This document shows positions 35,171-46,929 of a DNA stretch of 64,000 bases, in pieces (the stretch's first letter is position 1; each line of letters opens with the position of its first letter). The notes under the pieces are model-generated. The model searched no databases, was not told the DNA's origin, and saw only the letters and a list, made by a program, of their open reading frames with translations. The stretch lies in NCBI GenBank assembly GCA_001632425.1, contig KV425596.1, forward strand, positions 147,064 to 211,063. Direction: 5' to 3'. The DNA is from Neolentinus lepideus HHB14362 ss-1 (taxonomy: Eukaryota > Basidiomycota > Agaricomycetes > Gloeophyllales > Gloeophyllaceae). The translations under genes were made by a program, and so were the position numbers.

Positions 35171-36402
35171 ATGTCTCCAGTCATCACAGAAGTTGCTGAC
35201 AAGCTCGCTCGGGAATCGTCGTACACTCTTCGCCTCGACAACATTGGCCAAACGGTTCAAGTCTCGTCTAACATTTCGAGGACGGCAGACGAAATCCCTA
35301 TCATAGATATTTCAGGCGCATTCAGTGACAGGTATGAAGACCGCAAGGCTGTAGCGGAACACGTTCGCGAAGCCTCGTCGCGGATAGGGTTTTTCTACAT
35401 GGTCAATCACGTATGCTGCGTGCACGATTTCCGCATATAGATTTTGTGCCACTCACCTGGACCGTGCACGTATTCAGGGCATCGATCCCGAATGTCAGAA
35501 AGACACCTTCGAGCAGGCAAGGCGGTTCTTTTCTCTGCCAGAGGAAAAGAAAATGGAAATATACACTGGACTAGTGCCTGACGAATACGTCGGGTACCAT
35601 CCCTTACTGACGTCCAATCGCGATGGGAGAAAACATAGCGGTAAGAACTACGCGGTCTGCCCCCAGTATATCGCTGATGGGTGTGTAGATCTTAGCGAAG
35701 CCTTTAATTGGGCATACGACGCAGAGTTCGACCCGATAGCGACCGATAACACCAGACCGTCAATCAGCATCTGGCCCAGTGGCTTGCCGGGCTTCCGGGA
35801 GACACTGTATGCATACCATACGCAGCTTCTCACGTTGGCCAGGAGAATGAGTCGCGTGTTCGCCTTGGCTTTGCATATGCCGGAGAACTATTTCGATGAG
35901 TACGTCCAGCACCCAGAAGCGGCTATGAGAGTGCTGCACTACCCCGCGCAAGAGGTTAGCTACGCGTTCGCATCCTTTACTGCCATATATATGGTTGACA
36001 TCCCCGAAGGCCTCTGTGGACGACCAGAACGGCATTGGTCCCCACACGGACTTTGAATGCTTCACGATAGTCACTCAGGACGAGAACAACGGACTCGAGG
36101 TGCTCTCAAAGTCCGGCGAATGGATCAAGGCACCTCCAGTTCCCGGCGCGCTCGTGGTCAACATCGCCGACTGCTTCATGCGCCAGACAAACAATTTCTT
36201 CGTCTCCACCATCCACCGGGTTATCAACAAGAGTGGGAAGGAGCGCTATTCGGCACCATTCTTTTTCGGCTTTGATAGGGAGACGTTGGTGGAGCCTGTA
36301 CCGTCGTGCGTATCTGAGGAGAATCCGGCGAAGTACCCGGTCGTCACATTTGGCGAGTATTACAGGTGGCGAGCCAGCACTGCGAAGACCGACGGTCTCT
36401 GA
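35171..36402 (+). CDS. 2-oxoglutarate/Fe(II)-dependent dioxygenase (copy 2)
   Basis: Four exons (35171-35410, 35478-35640, 35689-35954, 36010-36402) give 353 residues. It has the same layout as the gene at 33284-34516: EIPIIDISGAFSD at the start, REASSRIGFFYMVNHGIDP, then GIGPHTDFECFT with the H-x-D iron ligands, STIHRVINKSG with the distal His, and ERYSAPFFFGFD with the 2-oxoglutarate Arg. Intron 2 (35641-35688) has a normal GT donor (GTAAGA), unlike the GC donor at the same position in copy 1. The two genes are a tandem duplication, 654 bases apart, and diverge mainly in the N-terminal 40 residues. Substrate unknown. Confidence 0.9.
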
Positions 36403-36537
36403 CTATGAGTTGATACAAAAAATGATAATTGACTGCAATGCGATATATCTCATGCACCGCGAATATTACTGCTATAAATTCTGCTACATATCTTCCAAGA
36501 AGCGGGGAACTTCATATATAGGTATCTTTTCCCTTGT

Positions 36538-37793
36538 CTAGATGGCGCCGAACTGGACAGCCAACTCCAAGAGCTTGCTGACGGTATCAACCACGCTCTT
36601 CTCCAGCGGGATGAACTGGATGCCGAGCTCGCTGGTCGTCTTGGAGGTGTCAATGCCAAAGGGCGGTGTGATGTCGACCGTGGAGATATCGACCTCAGGG
36701 AGCTTGTCCTTGAGCATAGGGAAGTTGCGGACGAGGATATCAACCAGCTGCTCGGGTTTCTATAATCCAAAATAGATTGTATCGCAGACCCTCAGGGAAC
36801 ATTATAGGGAAGAACGCACGTAGGGGCTGCCGACGAGGAGGTAGCGCTGACCCTTGGCAACATCGAGCTCAACGGCCTTGACGTGAGCGAGAGCGACATC
36901 GCGGACGTCAACACAGTAGGGAAAACCAATAGCAGGGACACCCTGCTTGAAGGTGCTGTTGGCCATGGCCAAGAAATACTGGTTGGACATGTTGATGCCC
37001 TTCAAGTCCTTGACGGGCTGCTGAGGGGGACCATAGGTAGCACTATCGACATCCGCGGATCGTCAGGAGCGCGACGCAGAGCACAGCGATCGTCGACTTA
37101 CATGGGAGCAATGACCGATCCTGACCAGGAGGGCTTCTCCGTCTTCTGGAAGTCCCAGAACGTCTTCTCTGCGAGTGCCTTTGAGGCCTGGTACGCCCAC
37201 CGAGGCTCAGCGGAAGCCTTACCCTCCTCGTAGGTGATAGGGTTCCAGTCATTGGGAGTGTAGACCTTGCCGGCAGGAGGGGGGTTGCGGGCGTCGACGA
37301 CAGCGGCGAAGGAGGAGGTGAACACGACGCGCTTGATCTTGGGCTCGAGCTTGGTGGCGTTGACAATGTTCTTGGTGCCGTTTATGGCGGGGAGGAGAAT
37401 GTCTTGCTCGTTGTCCTGATGGAGATGATCAGAGTAAGATCGAGATAAGATAGCGGGAAAGGTGCACCTTGGGGTTCCAGTGCGTGGGGGAAGCGATGTG
37501 GGCAATGATATCAACGCCATTGACGGCCTCGTCGAATGCATTGGGCTTGGTCATGTCTTCGACGATGGCAAATTCAAATCTGTCTTTGTACTGGGGAAAG
37601 ACCAAGATCCAGACGTCAGCCTTGTCCGCAGAACGAACTGTGCCCCGGACAGAGTAGCCAGCCTCGAAGAAAGCTAGGGCGGTTGAGGTTGCGACAAACC
37701 TACACAGACCGTCGACCTCAGATACGGTACTGACGTAGAGAACCGTATCACTTACCCAGTGAGACCGGTAACGAGAACGAGACCCTTGGACAT
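36538..37793 (-). CDS. Extended SDR, dihydroflavonol-reductase-like NAD(P)H reductase
   Basis: Five exons (37756-37793, 37468-37699, 37102-37415, 36820-37042, 36538-36759) give 342 residues. The N-terminal Rossmann motif is VLVTGLTGFVATSTALAFFE (TGxxGF), followed by YSVRGTVRSADKA. The active site is WAYQASKALAEK (YxxxK), with VVFTSSFAAVVDA supplying the Ser. This is the pattern of dihydroflavonol-4-reductase, cinnamoyl-CoA reductase and yeast Gre2-like aldehyde/ketone reductases, which reduce carbonyls in the cytosol with NADPH. It converges on the tandem dioxygenases with only about 135 bases between stop codons. A functional link to them is possible but inferred. Confidence 0.9.
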
Positions 37794-39538
37794 GATTGGA
37801 GATGTACATGTAGCTGAGACTGATGAGCTGCAGTCTGTATCATGACCTGCACCCTATATACCACCCCGCCTGATGTCATACCTTAAAGCGGTGTTCGAGA
37901 CTGGTCCTGGCTATGCCGAGCGGTGTGCGTACTTGTTGGTATCGATGGAGTGACCGTACCATGCCGGCATAGACGCGTTGCGTGCTAACTATCCAAGATG
38001 CCGGCTCTTCCATGGAGGTTGTGGCAGAGCAGCATTCAGTCAGACTGGAGATGGAAATAATTGGGCAGAGATTTCGAGTTCGAGGGCGCTCACTTCATCG
38101 AAAGAAATCGGATCCATTAGATGTAGATTTGGTATTCAAGGATTCGAGTTACGTTCGGATGCATTTGTGTAACGAGGATCTGGTCAACGACCGCGTGGGG
38201 ATGGAATATGCCAAAGGTGGACTAAGCGAGTGCCAAAGCGCTGTGGCTGTACAGGTTCGTTCATTCCTCTCCAAAGTTGCCATAAACATCCAAACGATGT
38301 CGATGCTCACAAGGGGCCGACACCGGGAGTTGCCGGCACACTGGGTGGGGGGAGGGGGGGTGCCTTCGAGGACCTTATCAGGACTTTCTGCAGACCCCCT
38401 TATTCGAACTGCTAGTGACCACAGATAGATGGTTCCAAGCCCGCACAATCTCAGAACAGTGTAAGATAGCTATAGTGGACTATCAGCATTTCTTTCACTG
38501 GCAGGAAGATCGAGAAAGACGTGCCACCGTGCTGTTTGACCTTGTTTGGCATCGTCGCTTAACTCCCCATCAATGACATTAATGAAGGCTGGCTAGAAAA
38601 CTTAGTCTTCATTCATGTCATAACATTATCTTCTGTATGTTGCTTTAATAGAGACCCATGATACTTATTTACTCGAATTTGAGATATGATAAAATGACAG
38701 AATAAGACGGATTTGGTAATTTATTTGCCCAATATGGGTCGTGTGAAGATTACGTAGGGGAGGGGGGGTCCCTCCCAGGGCCTTAGTCGGACTTTCTGAC
38801 GTCGTGTATAGAACTTTCTTTCTGTCGGCCCCTTGGTTGATCATGATGTCGCAACATAACACTTTGCGTATGCCCGACATCTGAGCTCCGTTTTTCTTTG
38901 CTACCATCGCTATGTGGTCCTCGGACAGCATCCGCATCAGCGCAGTGAAACAGGTTACTTCTTGTGGTCTTCAGGCTGAACTCCATTTTGTTCTGATTCA
39001 AGCCAAATCTGATGCTCTGAGCAGCCCCGTTACGTCCGAACTCCTGGATGTATGTCTCCTCTGAAATTTTGATCCTTAGGTCTGCAGTTCGCTGCTTGGA
39101 TGGCCTCCTGTTCCTTCTCGCTAAATTTCTCAAACTCTCACTCCCATGCCCTCCAGCGTTCCTCATGATGCCCCCTCCCATGTGATCTCAGATAATTCGT
39201 CCATCCTGCTCTAGTTCTCAGGTACGCATTCATTATATATAGAGCCATGTGCATAATACTACAACTTGAGATCACAAATTCAGGAGATGCCTCCCATTGG
39301 GCTCTCCCATCCACACCGACCCCCATTTCCGGTACGTTCAGGTACCCATCTAGCTTCGACCCATTTTCGGAACTGCCCTGTCCCTGTCAAGCCTGTCATT
39401 CCAGCACACAGTTATTTTTGCACCCTTCTCGGAAGATTTAAGTCCACTCTTTCTGCTCGTCCAACTAGTTGAAGAGGCTTCAAGCGATTGCTGCACTTCC
39501 TCTCATTTCTGAAACTGTCGTTCTCTTACAGCACTGCG
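37794..39538. other. Intergenic, 1.7 kb, with a short repeated motif
   Basis: Divergent promoter region of the SDR gene and the GH16 gene. A roughly 50-base motif occurs twice (38337-38393 and 38753-38805): a G-rich run followed by a GGCCTTAGTCGGACTTTCTG-like sequence. On the minus strand both can be read as ESPxKxLxGTPPP. A TATATATA lies near 39233. Frames at 37982-38428 and 38783-39181 have no motif that I recognise. Confidence 0.45.
37853..37862 (-). promoter_or_regulatory. TATA box of the SDR gene
   Basis: On the minus strand GGTATATAGG lies about 60-70 bases before the start codon at 37793. Confidence 0.5.
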
Positions 39539-40933
39539 ATGTTGCTGTCTCTGTCCCTCCTTTCCTTCGCTTTGACTCTTGTGCGCGCCGGCGCACCCAT
39601 CGGGTTGTACCAGCTCTCCGACTATCACGTCGGGTACGAGTTCTACAACACCTTCGAGTTCCAAACCATAGCGGACCCAACCCATGGTCGTGTGTAAGCC
39701 CATCTCACCTCCCAGTCTACTTTATTATATCTCAGCCACCGTCCGTCTCAATCGAAGCAACTACGTGAACGAGTCCTACGCGATCTCCCAGAACCTCACA
39801 TACGCGTCCTGGGACACATTCATCATGCGCGCGGATCCCACCACGCTCCTGAGCGTGTCCGATCCCGGGCGCGACAGCGTCCGCATCCAAAGCTACAAGT
39901 CATACACCACCCACGTCGTCATGTCAGCTTCGCCATATCCGCCCCATTTCTCCTCTAACATTATAGCGCGCTTTGACCCGCAAACAGCTTCGACATCCGG
40001 CACATGCCGCAGGGCTGCGCGACGTGGCCGGCGGCCTGGGAGACGGGCAGCAACTGGCCCTACGACGGGGAAGTCGACATCATCGAGGGCGTCAACGACG
40101 TCTCCCCGAACTCGATGACCCTGCACACGGCACCGGGTTGCACTATGCCCACCGGTAACCGCACTGAATCTGGGTGAGCTAGCTCCCCGCATCGATGTTT
40201 GTTTTTCTTTGGCACGAAGCTGATATATCTAATGCCGAATGAATGGAGCATCATCGTGACGACCGATTGCAACGCCTTTGACAATTACAACGCAGGCTGT
40301 GGTGTCTCAGCGCCTACCACAAATAGCTATGGGCCTACCTTCAACGCAAATGGTGGTGGATGGTACTCGACCTCCGGTTTCGATCTTTTACGACATATAT
40401 GCTGAATTATGCTCAGGTACGCTATGGAACGTACAAACTCTTACATCAAAGTCTGGTTCTGGGCTCGCAATGACCGCACGGTGCCTTCGGACGTCCGATT
40501 CGCAATACCTTCCCCAATTATCAACACAAATCTCTGGGTAAGTCACTGGGTAATATCAATCGCTCACGAGCATCCATTCGAACTTTCCTTCCGGCAGGGC
40601 ACTCCTACCGCTTACTTCCCGAATAACACCGACTGCGACCTCGCATCTCACTTTAATGAAAATAAAATCATCATCAACCTGACTCTCTGTATGTATCGAT
40701 TGTTGTGCCATGCTCTACTCACGTGCTAATCTTTGCTGTACAGGCGGAGATTGGGCTGGTAGCATGTTCAACCAAGACGGATGCCCAGGAGACTGTGTCA
40801 GTACGTATACTACCCGCTTTGCATCAGATCTCCTCGCCATCCTCACCCTGATCTGTCAGCCTACGTGAACGAAAACCCCGCAGCCTTCATCAACGCCTAC
40901 TGGGACCTCGCCTCGGTCCGCGTTTACGAATGA
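39539..40933 (+). CDS. GH16 family glucanase, endo-1,3(4)-beta-glucanase-like, secreted
   Basis: Multi-exon gene starting MLLSLSLLSFALTLVRAGAP, a clear signal peptide. Then come YEFYNTFEFQTIADPTHGRV and, after splicing, NYVNESYAISQNLTYASWDT. The GH16 active site is present as YDGEVDIIEGVND (E-x-D-x-x-E: nucleophile, helper Asp and acid/base). Later blocks are SYGPTFNANGGG, spliced to WYAMERTNSYIKVWFW, then FNENKIIINLTLC, GDWAG and the ending YWDLASVRVYE. Enzymes of this subgroup cleave beta-1,3/1,4- or 1,3/1,6-glucans, in the fungus's own wall or in substrates. I followed the junctions and they keep the frame, with the stop at 40931-40933. Which glucan is cut cannot be judged. Confidence 0.9.
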
Positions 40934-41381
40934 CCGTGCTCTCCGCACAACTATCTTACCACACCCACTGCGGCACTATATCGATATCAAATCGACTTTT
41001 TATTTTATTTCATAAAGAAATTTGAACTCTAAATTTCAGAATTAGTCGAGTACAATACACTATAAAGCATTCCAACTTGTGGTACAAACACATTGACGGA
41101 GCAAAGGATGAACAAAAGAAACGGCCGTCCGATGGAGAAAGCGACTACTTGTAATACAGTGTCAAGGAGATAAGGGAATCGTCAGAGCATCATTATACAC
41201 ATAAAATGGGATCGGGATCGTAGCACAGTTCAGCAAAGGCTCTCGCATCGTTATAACGCGGGCCGTACGATCATAAAGCATATTAAAGTGCACTGCACGG
41301 ATCTAAGTTTAGCTCTACACGCGTCCGGCTGCGAGGAATAAATGATCTTGGATGCGTACCCATATCTACATCCTGACCAGC
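40934..41381. other. Convergent 3' region
   Basis: AT-rich spacer between the GH16 gene and the opposing transcription factor, holding both 3' ends. Nothing else seen. Confidence 0.5.
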
Positions 41382-43896
41382 TCAAGGATACCCAGCGACG
41401 GTCGGCGCGCTCATCCGCCTCAGCCGCTCCGAGATACTCACCGACTTCCTCTCGAAGCCCGCCCCCACTTTATCATTCCCCTCGTCCCCGTCGTCGCTAT
41501 CCATCACCGCACTCTCGCCGTTCTGACCCCACAGCGGCGGGGGCCCTGCAGCACCAGTTGGCGTCGCCTTGCTGAGCAGTGCCCGTTTCGAGTACTCCGG
41601 CTCGAGCGTCTGACTCGCCAGTCTCTTCATGCTCGGTCTCGAATCCTGTCCATCGGACCCCGCCGTCCCCGGCCTCGACGAATTCTCGTGCAGCGCACCC
41701 GCGAGAGACGATGTCGCGCCCTGTGCAGACGTTGGCCTGTTCTTCCCGTCTGCTCCACTATTATTATGCGGCACGAGACTCACATTTCCTGATATCCCCG
41801 TCACCACACCGACCGGGGGCAGCCGCAGCCCCGGCCCTTGCTGCCCTTGCTGCTGCTGCTGCTGCTGATTCCGATTCTTCTTTGGCACCAGGTTCAGCTC
41901 CGTCAACCCCTTGCGCGCCAGCACCGCCGCCTCATAACTCTTCAAATCCTCCCGGTCCGCAAAGTGCAGCTGCGTCCTCGTCTGCTCGCCCTGGCCCTGC
42001 CCATCCGGAACGACGAGCGGCTGCAGCAAAGTGCGATTAACGTCGCCTAAGCCCGTCGGCGTCTTCACGCTTGGCAGGCTCGCCACGCGGCTCAGGCCTC
42101 TCTTCGGCGGACTCGGCCGGCCCAGTATGCCGTTGCTGTCGCCGCCAAAGATCGGCGTCCACCCACTACCCCCACCGCTCCCTGGTGTGCGCATATACTG
42201 CTTCCAAAAATCGCGCAGCTCACGCGTCTCCGTTTCTCGCGTACTGGGTGTCTTGAGGTTGCCGTTGCTGTTGGCGCTCGGGGTGGGCTCGTTCTCGCCG
42301 CCATGCTGAGGCAGGTTCATCTCGCTGCTAAAGAACGGAGGTGCGTCGTTGCTCAGGCCTGCAAGGACGTTCGGGTCGTCCAGGCTCATCATTCCAAAGG
42401 CCGATGAGAACCCACCCTCGCCCTCACCACGCTCACCATGACCGTCCACAGAACTGGCCTGCGAATGGTGGCTGCCAGACCGATGCGAGTATTCGTGGTC
42501 GGATGGCACGGATCCTTCTCGTCCGTGACTGCTTGTGCTCTCGTAATCGTACGCTGAATCATAATCACCGCTGTGGTTGGTCGTAATGGAATGTCTTCTA
42601 TCTCTGTGGTGCGTCATATTGTTAAGTAGTGAGGCAACAGAGACGGGGTGTGCAGATTGTTGGGAAACAGGTCGGCCATGTTGCTGTTGGCCGTATTGTC
42701 CGTTCGAGTAGGCCAAAGGCGGGGGAACAGGCGACACGCTCGCAGAATTGTCGTGTTGTGGGTGCCTTGAGCCCTGCGAGCTAGTCGAAGAATAAAGTGA
42801 GTGTCGCGAATCACCACCTGCTAGACCAGAAGTGGATCCATTCTCGAAATGATGAGACCGTGCGCCCAAGTCGCCCGCGGCATGCGCGTACGCCTGTAAG
42901 TCTGGCTGGCTTGCCGAGTGTTGGGGCCACGCCGCCGTCGAGAGGGAATATCTTTGCGGATTCGTGTCCGCGTACAGACCCGCAGGAGGCGGCACAGACA
43001 CACCCGCTCGCCGAAGGAGATCGGCCTGCGCACGATACCGTGCGATATAGTCCATCCCACTCTGGCCTGGCCCGGCGGGATCAAAGTCGAGAGAGGCACC
43101 AGCAGCCCCAGTCGGATATAGCGGGGGAAAGGAGAATTGCTGAGCCGCAGCCGCGGATGCCTGCTGGCCGTACATCTGTTGATCGAGCGACATCGACGGC
43201 AGCATGGTGTTCGTGAGCGTTGTCGATCCCGGCGCAGGGTTCAGATAGAAATCGTCCTGGTAACGCGGCACACCCGTGAGCGGGTCGAGCCCAAACGCAC
43301 CTGCGAGGCCTCCTACAGCCAGGACGTCGCCTGGGTCATGGCGGATCTGGTGACCTGGGCCCACGGGCGCGGTCTGCCTGTGGAACTTGACGTACGTGCA
43401 CCTACATTTTCGCTGGACGCATTTGGAACAGGGGTTCGCGCCGTCGCACGGTAAGGACGACTGCACACACTGGTCGCACGCTTGCTTGGATGTTGTTGCG
43501 CGGCAGGCTGCAGCTGAGCCTTTGCGCCGCTGGTTGGGAGCTGTGGTCGTTGGTGGTTTTTCGTTTGCGTGGCACTTGTTGACGTGACGCGAGAGGAGGT
43601 CGCTGGCGGATGCTAAGTACCGGCCTCAAAAACACAGGGATATACTTACCTCCTAGCGAACTGATCACCGCAATGCTGGCACTTGTACGGCCTGTCTCCG
43701 GTGTCTGCATAGCCATTCGTAAGCACAAGTTCGGCGAAGGAGCGAGTGGATCGCGCCAGGAGGAAGGAGTGTGCCCCACCCGCTCACTCCATATATTTGT
43801 ATTAGATGGCTACTCACGAGAACGCATGTGTCGCTGTACATGCTGGGGACGAGTAAACGTAGCCTGGCACACGGGGCATTTGTGGTCGCCGCCCAT
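41382..43896 (-). CDS. Transcription factor with two C2H2 fingers and a Zn2Cys6 cluster
   Basis: Three exons (43818-43896, 43650-43704, 41382-43602) give 784 residues. C2H2 finger 1 starts at residue 7: CPVCQATFTRPQHVQRHMRS then H. Finger 2 is CQHCGDQFARRSDLLSRH..CH, completed across the second splice. About 35 residues later comes a fungal binuclear cluster, CDQCVQSSLP C DGANP C SK C VQRKCR C (C-x2-C-x6-C-x5-C-x2-C-x6-C). The remaining 650 residues are Ser/Gln/Pro-rich, with a poly-Gln run near 41850 and no fungal transcription-factor middle domain that I can see. The start was chosen at the ATG just before finger 1. It is presumably a nuclear DNA-binding regulator; targets unknown. Confidence 0.9.
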
Positions 43897-44696
43897 AGCG
43901 TAGACGAGTGGTTCGAGGACGAGTCGAACGGTGTCGAGGATAGTCGCGAGTGTTAAGCAGAGAGTCTGTTTGGAGCACGCAAACGCAAACTCTTCTCTTC
44001 TCCCATCGTTATGACATTAGCCACTGCCTTCTTTCGGGGTCTCCTGACGTCACCGGGACCCCGGAACCTCACTGCCTTCTTTGGCTTCGTCGTAAATGAC
44101 ATCACAACTTTCAATTGATAGGAGCTGCGGAATTCGCGAAACATACAAAGGATCACATTGCTCCAGTTTGGCTTGAGGCATACCAAGGCCGTAGCGTGAA
44201 AGTCACCATCGTAGCTGGCAGCCCTCCAGGATTTACTCGGGGGATCAGTACTCGGTGATAAGGGCACCGTGATTGATCAGAAACATACCCTAAATCTCAC
44301 TACACATGATACCCTGTTCTTTGGGAGATGGTCTGACCCTACAACGGACACAATCAACAACACCGGCGTATCAGCGAGCCATCAAGACAAACAACTGCAT
44401 CATTTCATAATCGCCTGACTTTAGATTAAATTACCGGCAAGCGCGCGCAGGGTCATTTGCACACATCCAAACTTTCCTCTGACAGGTTTGACAGCCTTCA
44501 AGCCTGCATTCACTTCGCCTATCAACCGCCTCACTTTCTTGTGACCGTGGCCGTAATCAACCCGCTGTTCACAATTCACAAAGCAGCAATGACGTCATGA
44601 GTAATTTCCCCATTTAAAGAGCGGGGAATCAACCGCTCACCTCGGCGCGGCCAACGGGACGAACACCTCCGCCTCGGACCTGCATCGTGGTATCAC
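43897..44696. other. Divergent promoter region
   Basis: Eight hundred bases between the transcription factor and the small plus-strand gene at 44697. No open frame with coding character. I see no repeat. Confidence 0.4.
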
Positions 44697-45090
44697 ATGG
44701 TCAGCTCTCCCCTTCCTCAAAGCCACATCAACAACGGAGGAAACAATGTCTCCTATCGCATCGCACGAGAACCAGACAATCACATCGATAGCATCCCGCT
44801 GACACTAACAGTTCCCGCGCCATGCTCACGCCGTACCGCCGGGAACTCGAACGTCGGCGCAATAGAGTCTGGACGCCACCCAAGGCACCACACGCAGGTT
44901 TACCGCCGGTAGCCAACGCCCAGGAGGCTAGAGCGATCCGCCGGCAGGAGGAAGAGAAACAACATGTCTAGTCCAGACCGGATCTGCAACGCACGACGAT
45001 CCTGTCAAGGTGCAACCGCCGGTACCCAGTATGGACACGTCCTGGAGAAGAGAAGAAGGAAAGATAAAGTTGTCGGCGTGTGCAGCGTAA
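44697..45090 (+). CDS. Small basic protein, function unknown
   Basis: Proposed exons 44697-44699 (ATG alone), 44792-44965 and 45010-45090 give 85 residues. The middle exon reads TPYRRELERRRNRVWTPPKA and continues HAGLPPVANAQEARAIRRQE. The last exon reads VQPPVPSMDTSWRREEGKIK and ends SACAA. The frame, GT-AG sites and Arg/Glu-rich helical content look like a real small gene, but I do not recognise the family. If the ATG-only exon is wrong, the start would be the ATG at 44822, giving 75 residues. It converges on the uricase gene. Confidence 0.5.
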
Positions 45091-45387
45091 GTACTATAGA
45101 GGAACAAACGACGGATGAAGTAGAATCTGGGTTCCTCCTGAGTTCGTCGACTGATGTAGAGCGAGGGAGACCCACTCGACATCAGGCTCGACGGTCTGTC
45201 GGTACCTGATCTGCTTCATCGCCACGCGTTCGCCCGGGAAGTCGATGAGGGTAATAAAGAAGATAGCAGGAATAAAGAAGTTCGCCACAGGGCCAGTAAC
45301 GATGCTGGTCTCCCATCACAAGAAATGCCGACATAGACCAGGAAAACACGCCTAATCTCAAGACAGCGCATCGCTCACACCAGGAAA

Positions 45388-46871
45388 TTATGTTAGGCAT
45401 CCACAGACGCCTTCAAAAGAGACGTAGTGGAGCCCGCTAGGATCCGAGACGCTGCCGCGGATAGACACAGCGCATACGATCACGGAGCAAGCAAGAATAG
45501 CAAAAGAAACATAATAAAAATAGAATCGAAACACTCACGGCTTCATATTCTCTACACCAATATATCGCATGTCCACGGGCACGTAGTGCTTGTTTGGCAG
45601 CTTGTACGTTACCGAGTTGATATACTTGTCCTCAGCGAGGAGTGTCTGCGCCATTTTGTAGAGCGTCGCCTTGAACAAAGGGGTTGGATAAGAAAGAATG
45701 TTGTGACAAGGCCGCGCACCTGCACACTCTCGCTCTCATCAGTAGCAAACAACTCCAGCGTGACCTTCCTCGCGAGATCAGCAGCTTTATCTGCATCCCA
45801 AACGTCACACAGGCCGGCCGAGGTAAGGGTGAATGATTTCAAGGTCTGCGAGAAATCAAAGTCAGGTGCCAATCCAAGAGCAACAGTGACGAATCTCTCA
45901 CCTTGTCCGCGTCCTTGAATTCTGCTGGAATTTGTACTTCACCAAACACATACTCCAGATCCACTGCAGTCGAGAGGATACGGTCGGGCACCTCGACGAG
46001 GGTGGTAAACTCGTCTCTGACGAAGGAGCGGAAGGCGGAACCAGTCGATTTGAGGACTGAGCAGCAGCAAGATGAGCAGAAGAAGTAGAAGCGCGAGCAC
46101 ATTGAAGATAATATAAGGAAGGAAGAACAAATCTCACCGAGCAAATCCCTCATCCCGCCCTTCACCTGCGCGATCACTTTATCTTTACCCTTGGTAGCGT
46201 CAACCACGACTGAGACAGTCTGCTTATCGTCGCCATCGCGGATGAAAGAGTGGGGGTGGGAGCTAGACTGTGATAAGGGAGATGAGAAACACCACGAAGA
46301 GAGTGAGGTTGCACCGGGGATTTATGCGCTTAATCCTGCCAGCATACACCTGGCATCCGGCTAACCCAGAGGATGATTCCGTCAAAACACGTTACCCACC
46401 TCGCCCTGCCCACCAACGGAAATCCTAGACCACCTTAGCCTATCAACATCCACGAAAGCCTTGTTCAGATGCGGGTATTTGGAGAGGAGGAATGTCGCAA
46501 GGTGAAGAGCAAAGCGGGTCGGACTCAGGATATGCGGGGATATTTTTGCGACATCTTAAGCAAATTTCAATACATATCCTGGGCGATTATAGAACAGGAG
46601 ACGCACAATACGTGATGTTTTTGACTTGAAAGAATGGGAGTCAGGTGCGAAATATATGTATAGAAAAGTAAATGTGGTACGCACTAGAATCGGTAGCAAC
46701 AACGACCGAGTTATCTGCTTCTGTATAACTGGTCGCGATGTCGCCCTCAACAAGCGCCCGGACGTTGTACTCGACGACATGGTGGGTCGAGCCTTCCCGG
46801 ACAACGCGAAGGACGCGGATGAGGTCTTTGCCGTAGCGTGCAGAAGAGAGGGTGCCGGGCTCGGTGGTCAT
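45388..46871 (-). CDS. uaZ: Uricase (urate oxidase)
   Basis: Eight exons (46685-46871, 46607-46624, 46400-46554, 46138-46267, 45902-46056, 45720-45845, 45539-45669, 45388-45451) give 321 residues in one frame, close to the family length. Key residues are visible: Lys in SSARYGKDLIRVLRV, Thr in VVATDS and His in LPNKHYVPVDMRYIGVENM, the catalytic triad of urate oxidase. Other family blocks are STGSAFRSFVRDEFTTLVEV, RILSTAVDLEYVFGEV and VSDPSGL near the end. The enzyme oxidises uric acid to 5-hydroxyisourate in purine breakdown, normally in peroxisomes. The predicted C-terminus (SFEGVCGCLT) has no SKL-like signal. Either the final exon is spliced differently or targeting has been lost. Confidence 0.9.
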
Positions 46872-46918
46872 GGTGAAGAGATGTGGGGTGAGTGGGGCGA
46901 CACGGTGGAGAATGGAGA

Positions 46919-46929
46919 GCTATATAAAC
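46919..46929 (-). promoter_or_regulatory. TATA box of the uricase gene
   Basis: On the minus strand GTTTATATAGC lies about 50 bases before the uricase start codon. Confidence 0.5.

Noticed and set aside
38783..39181. 132-codon minus-strand frame considered as a transposase remnant
   Set aside because: No catalytic motif of any transposase family could be found in it.
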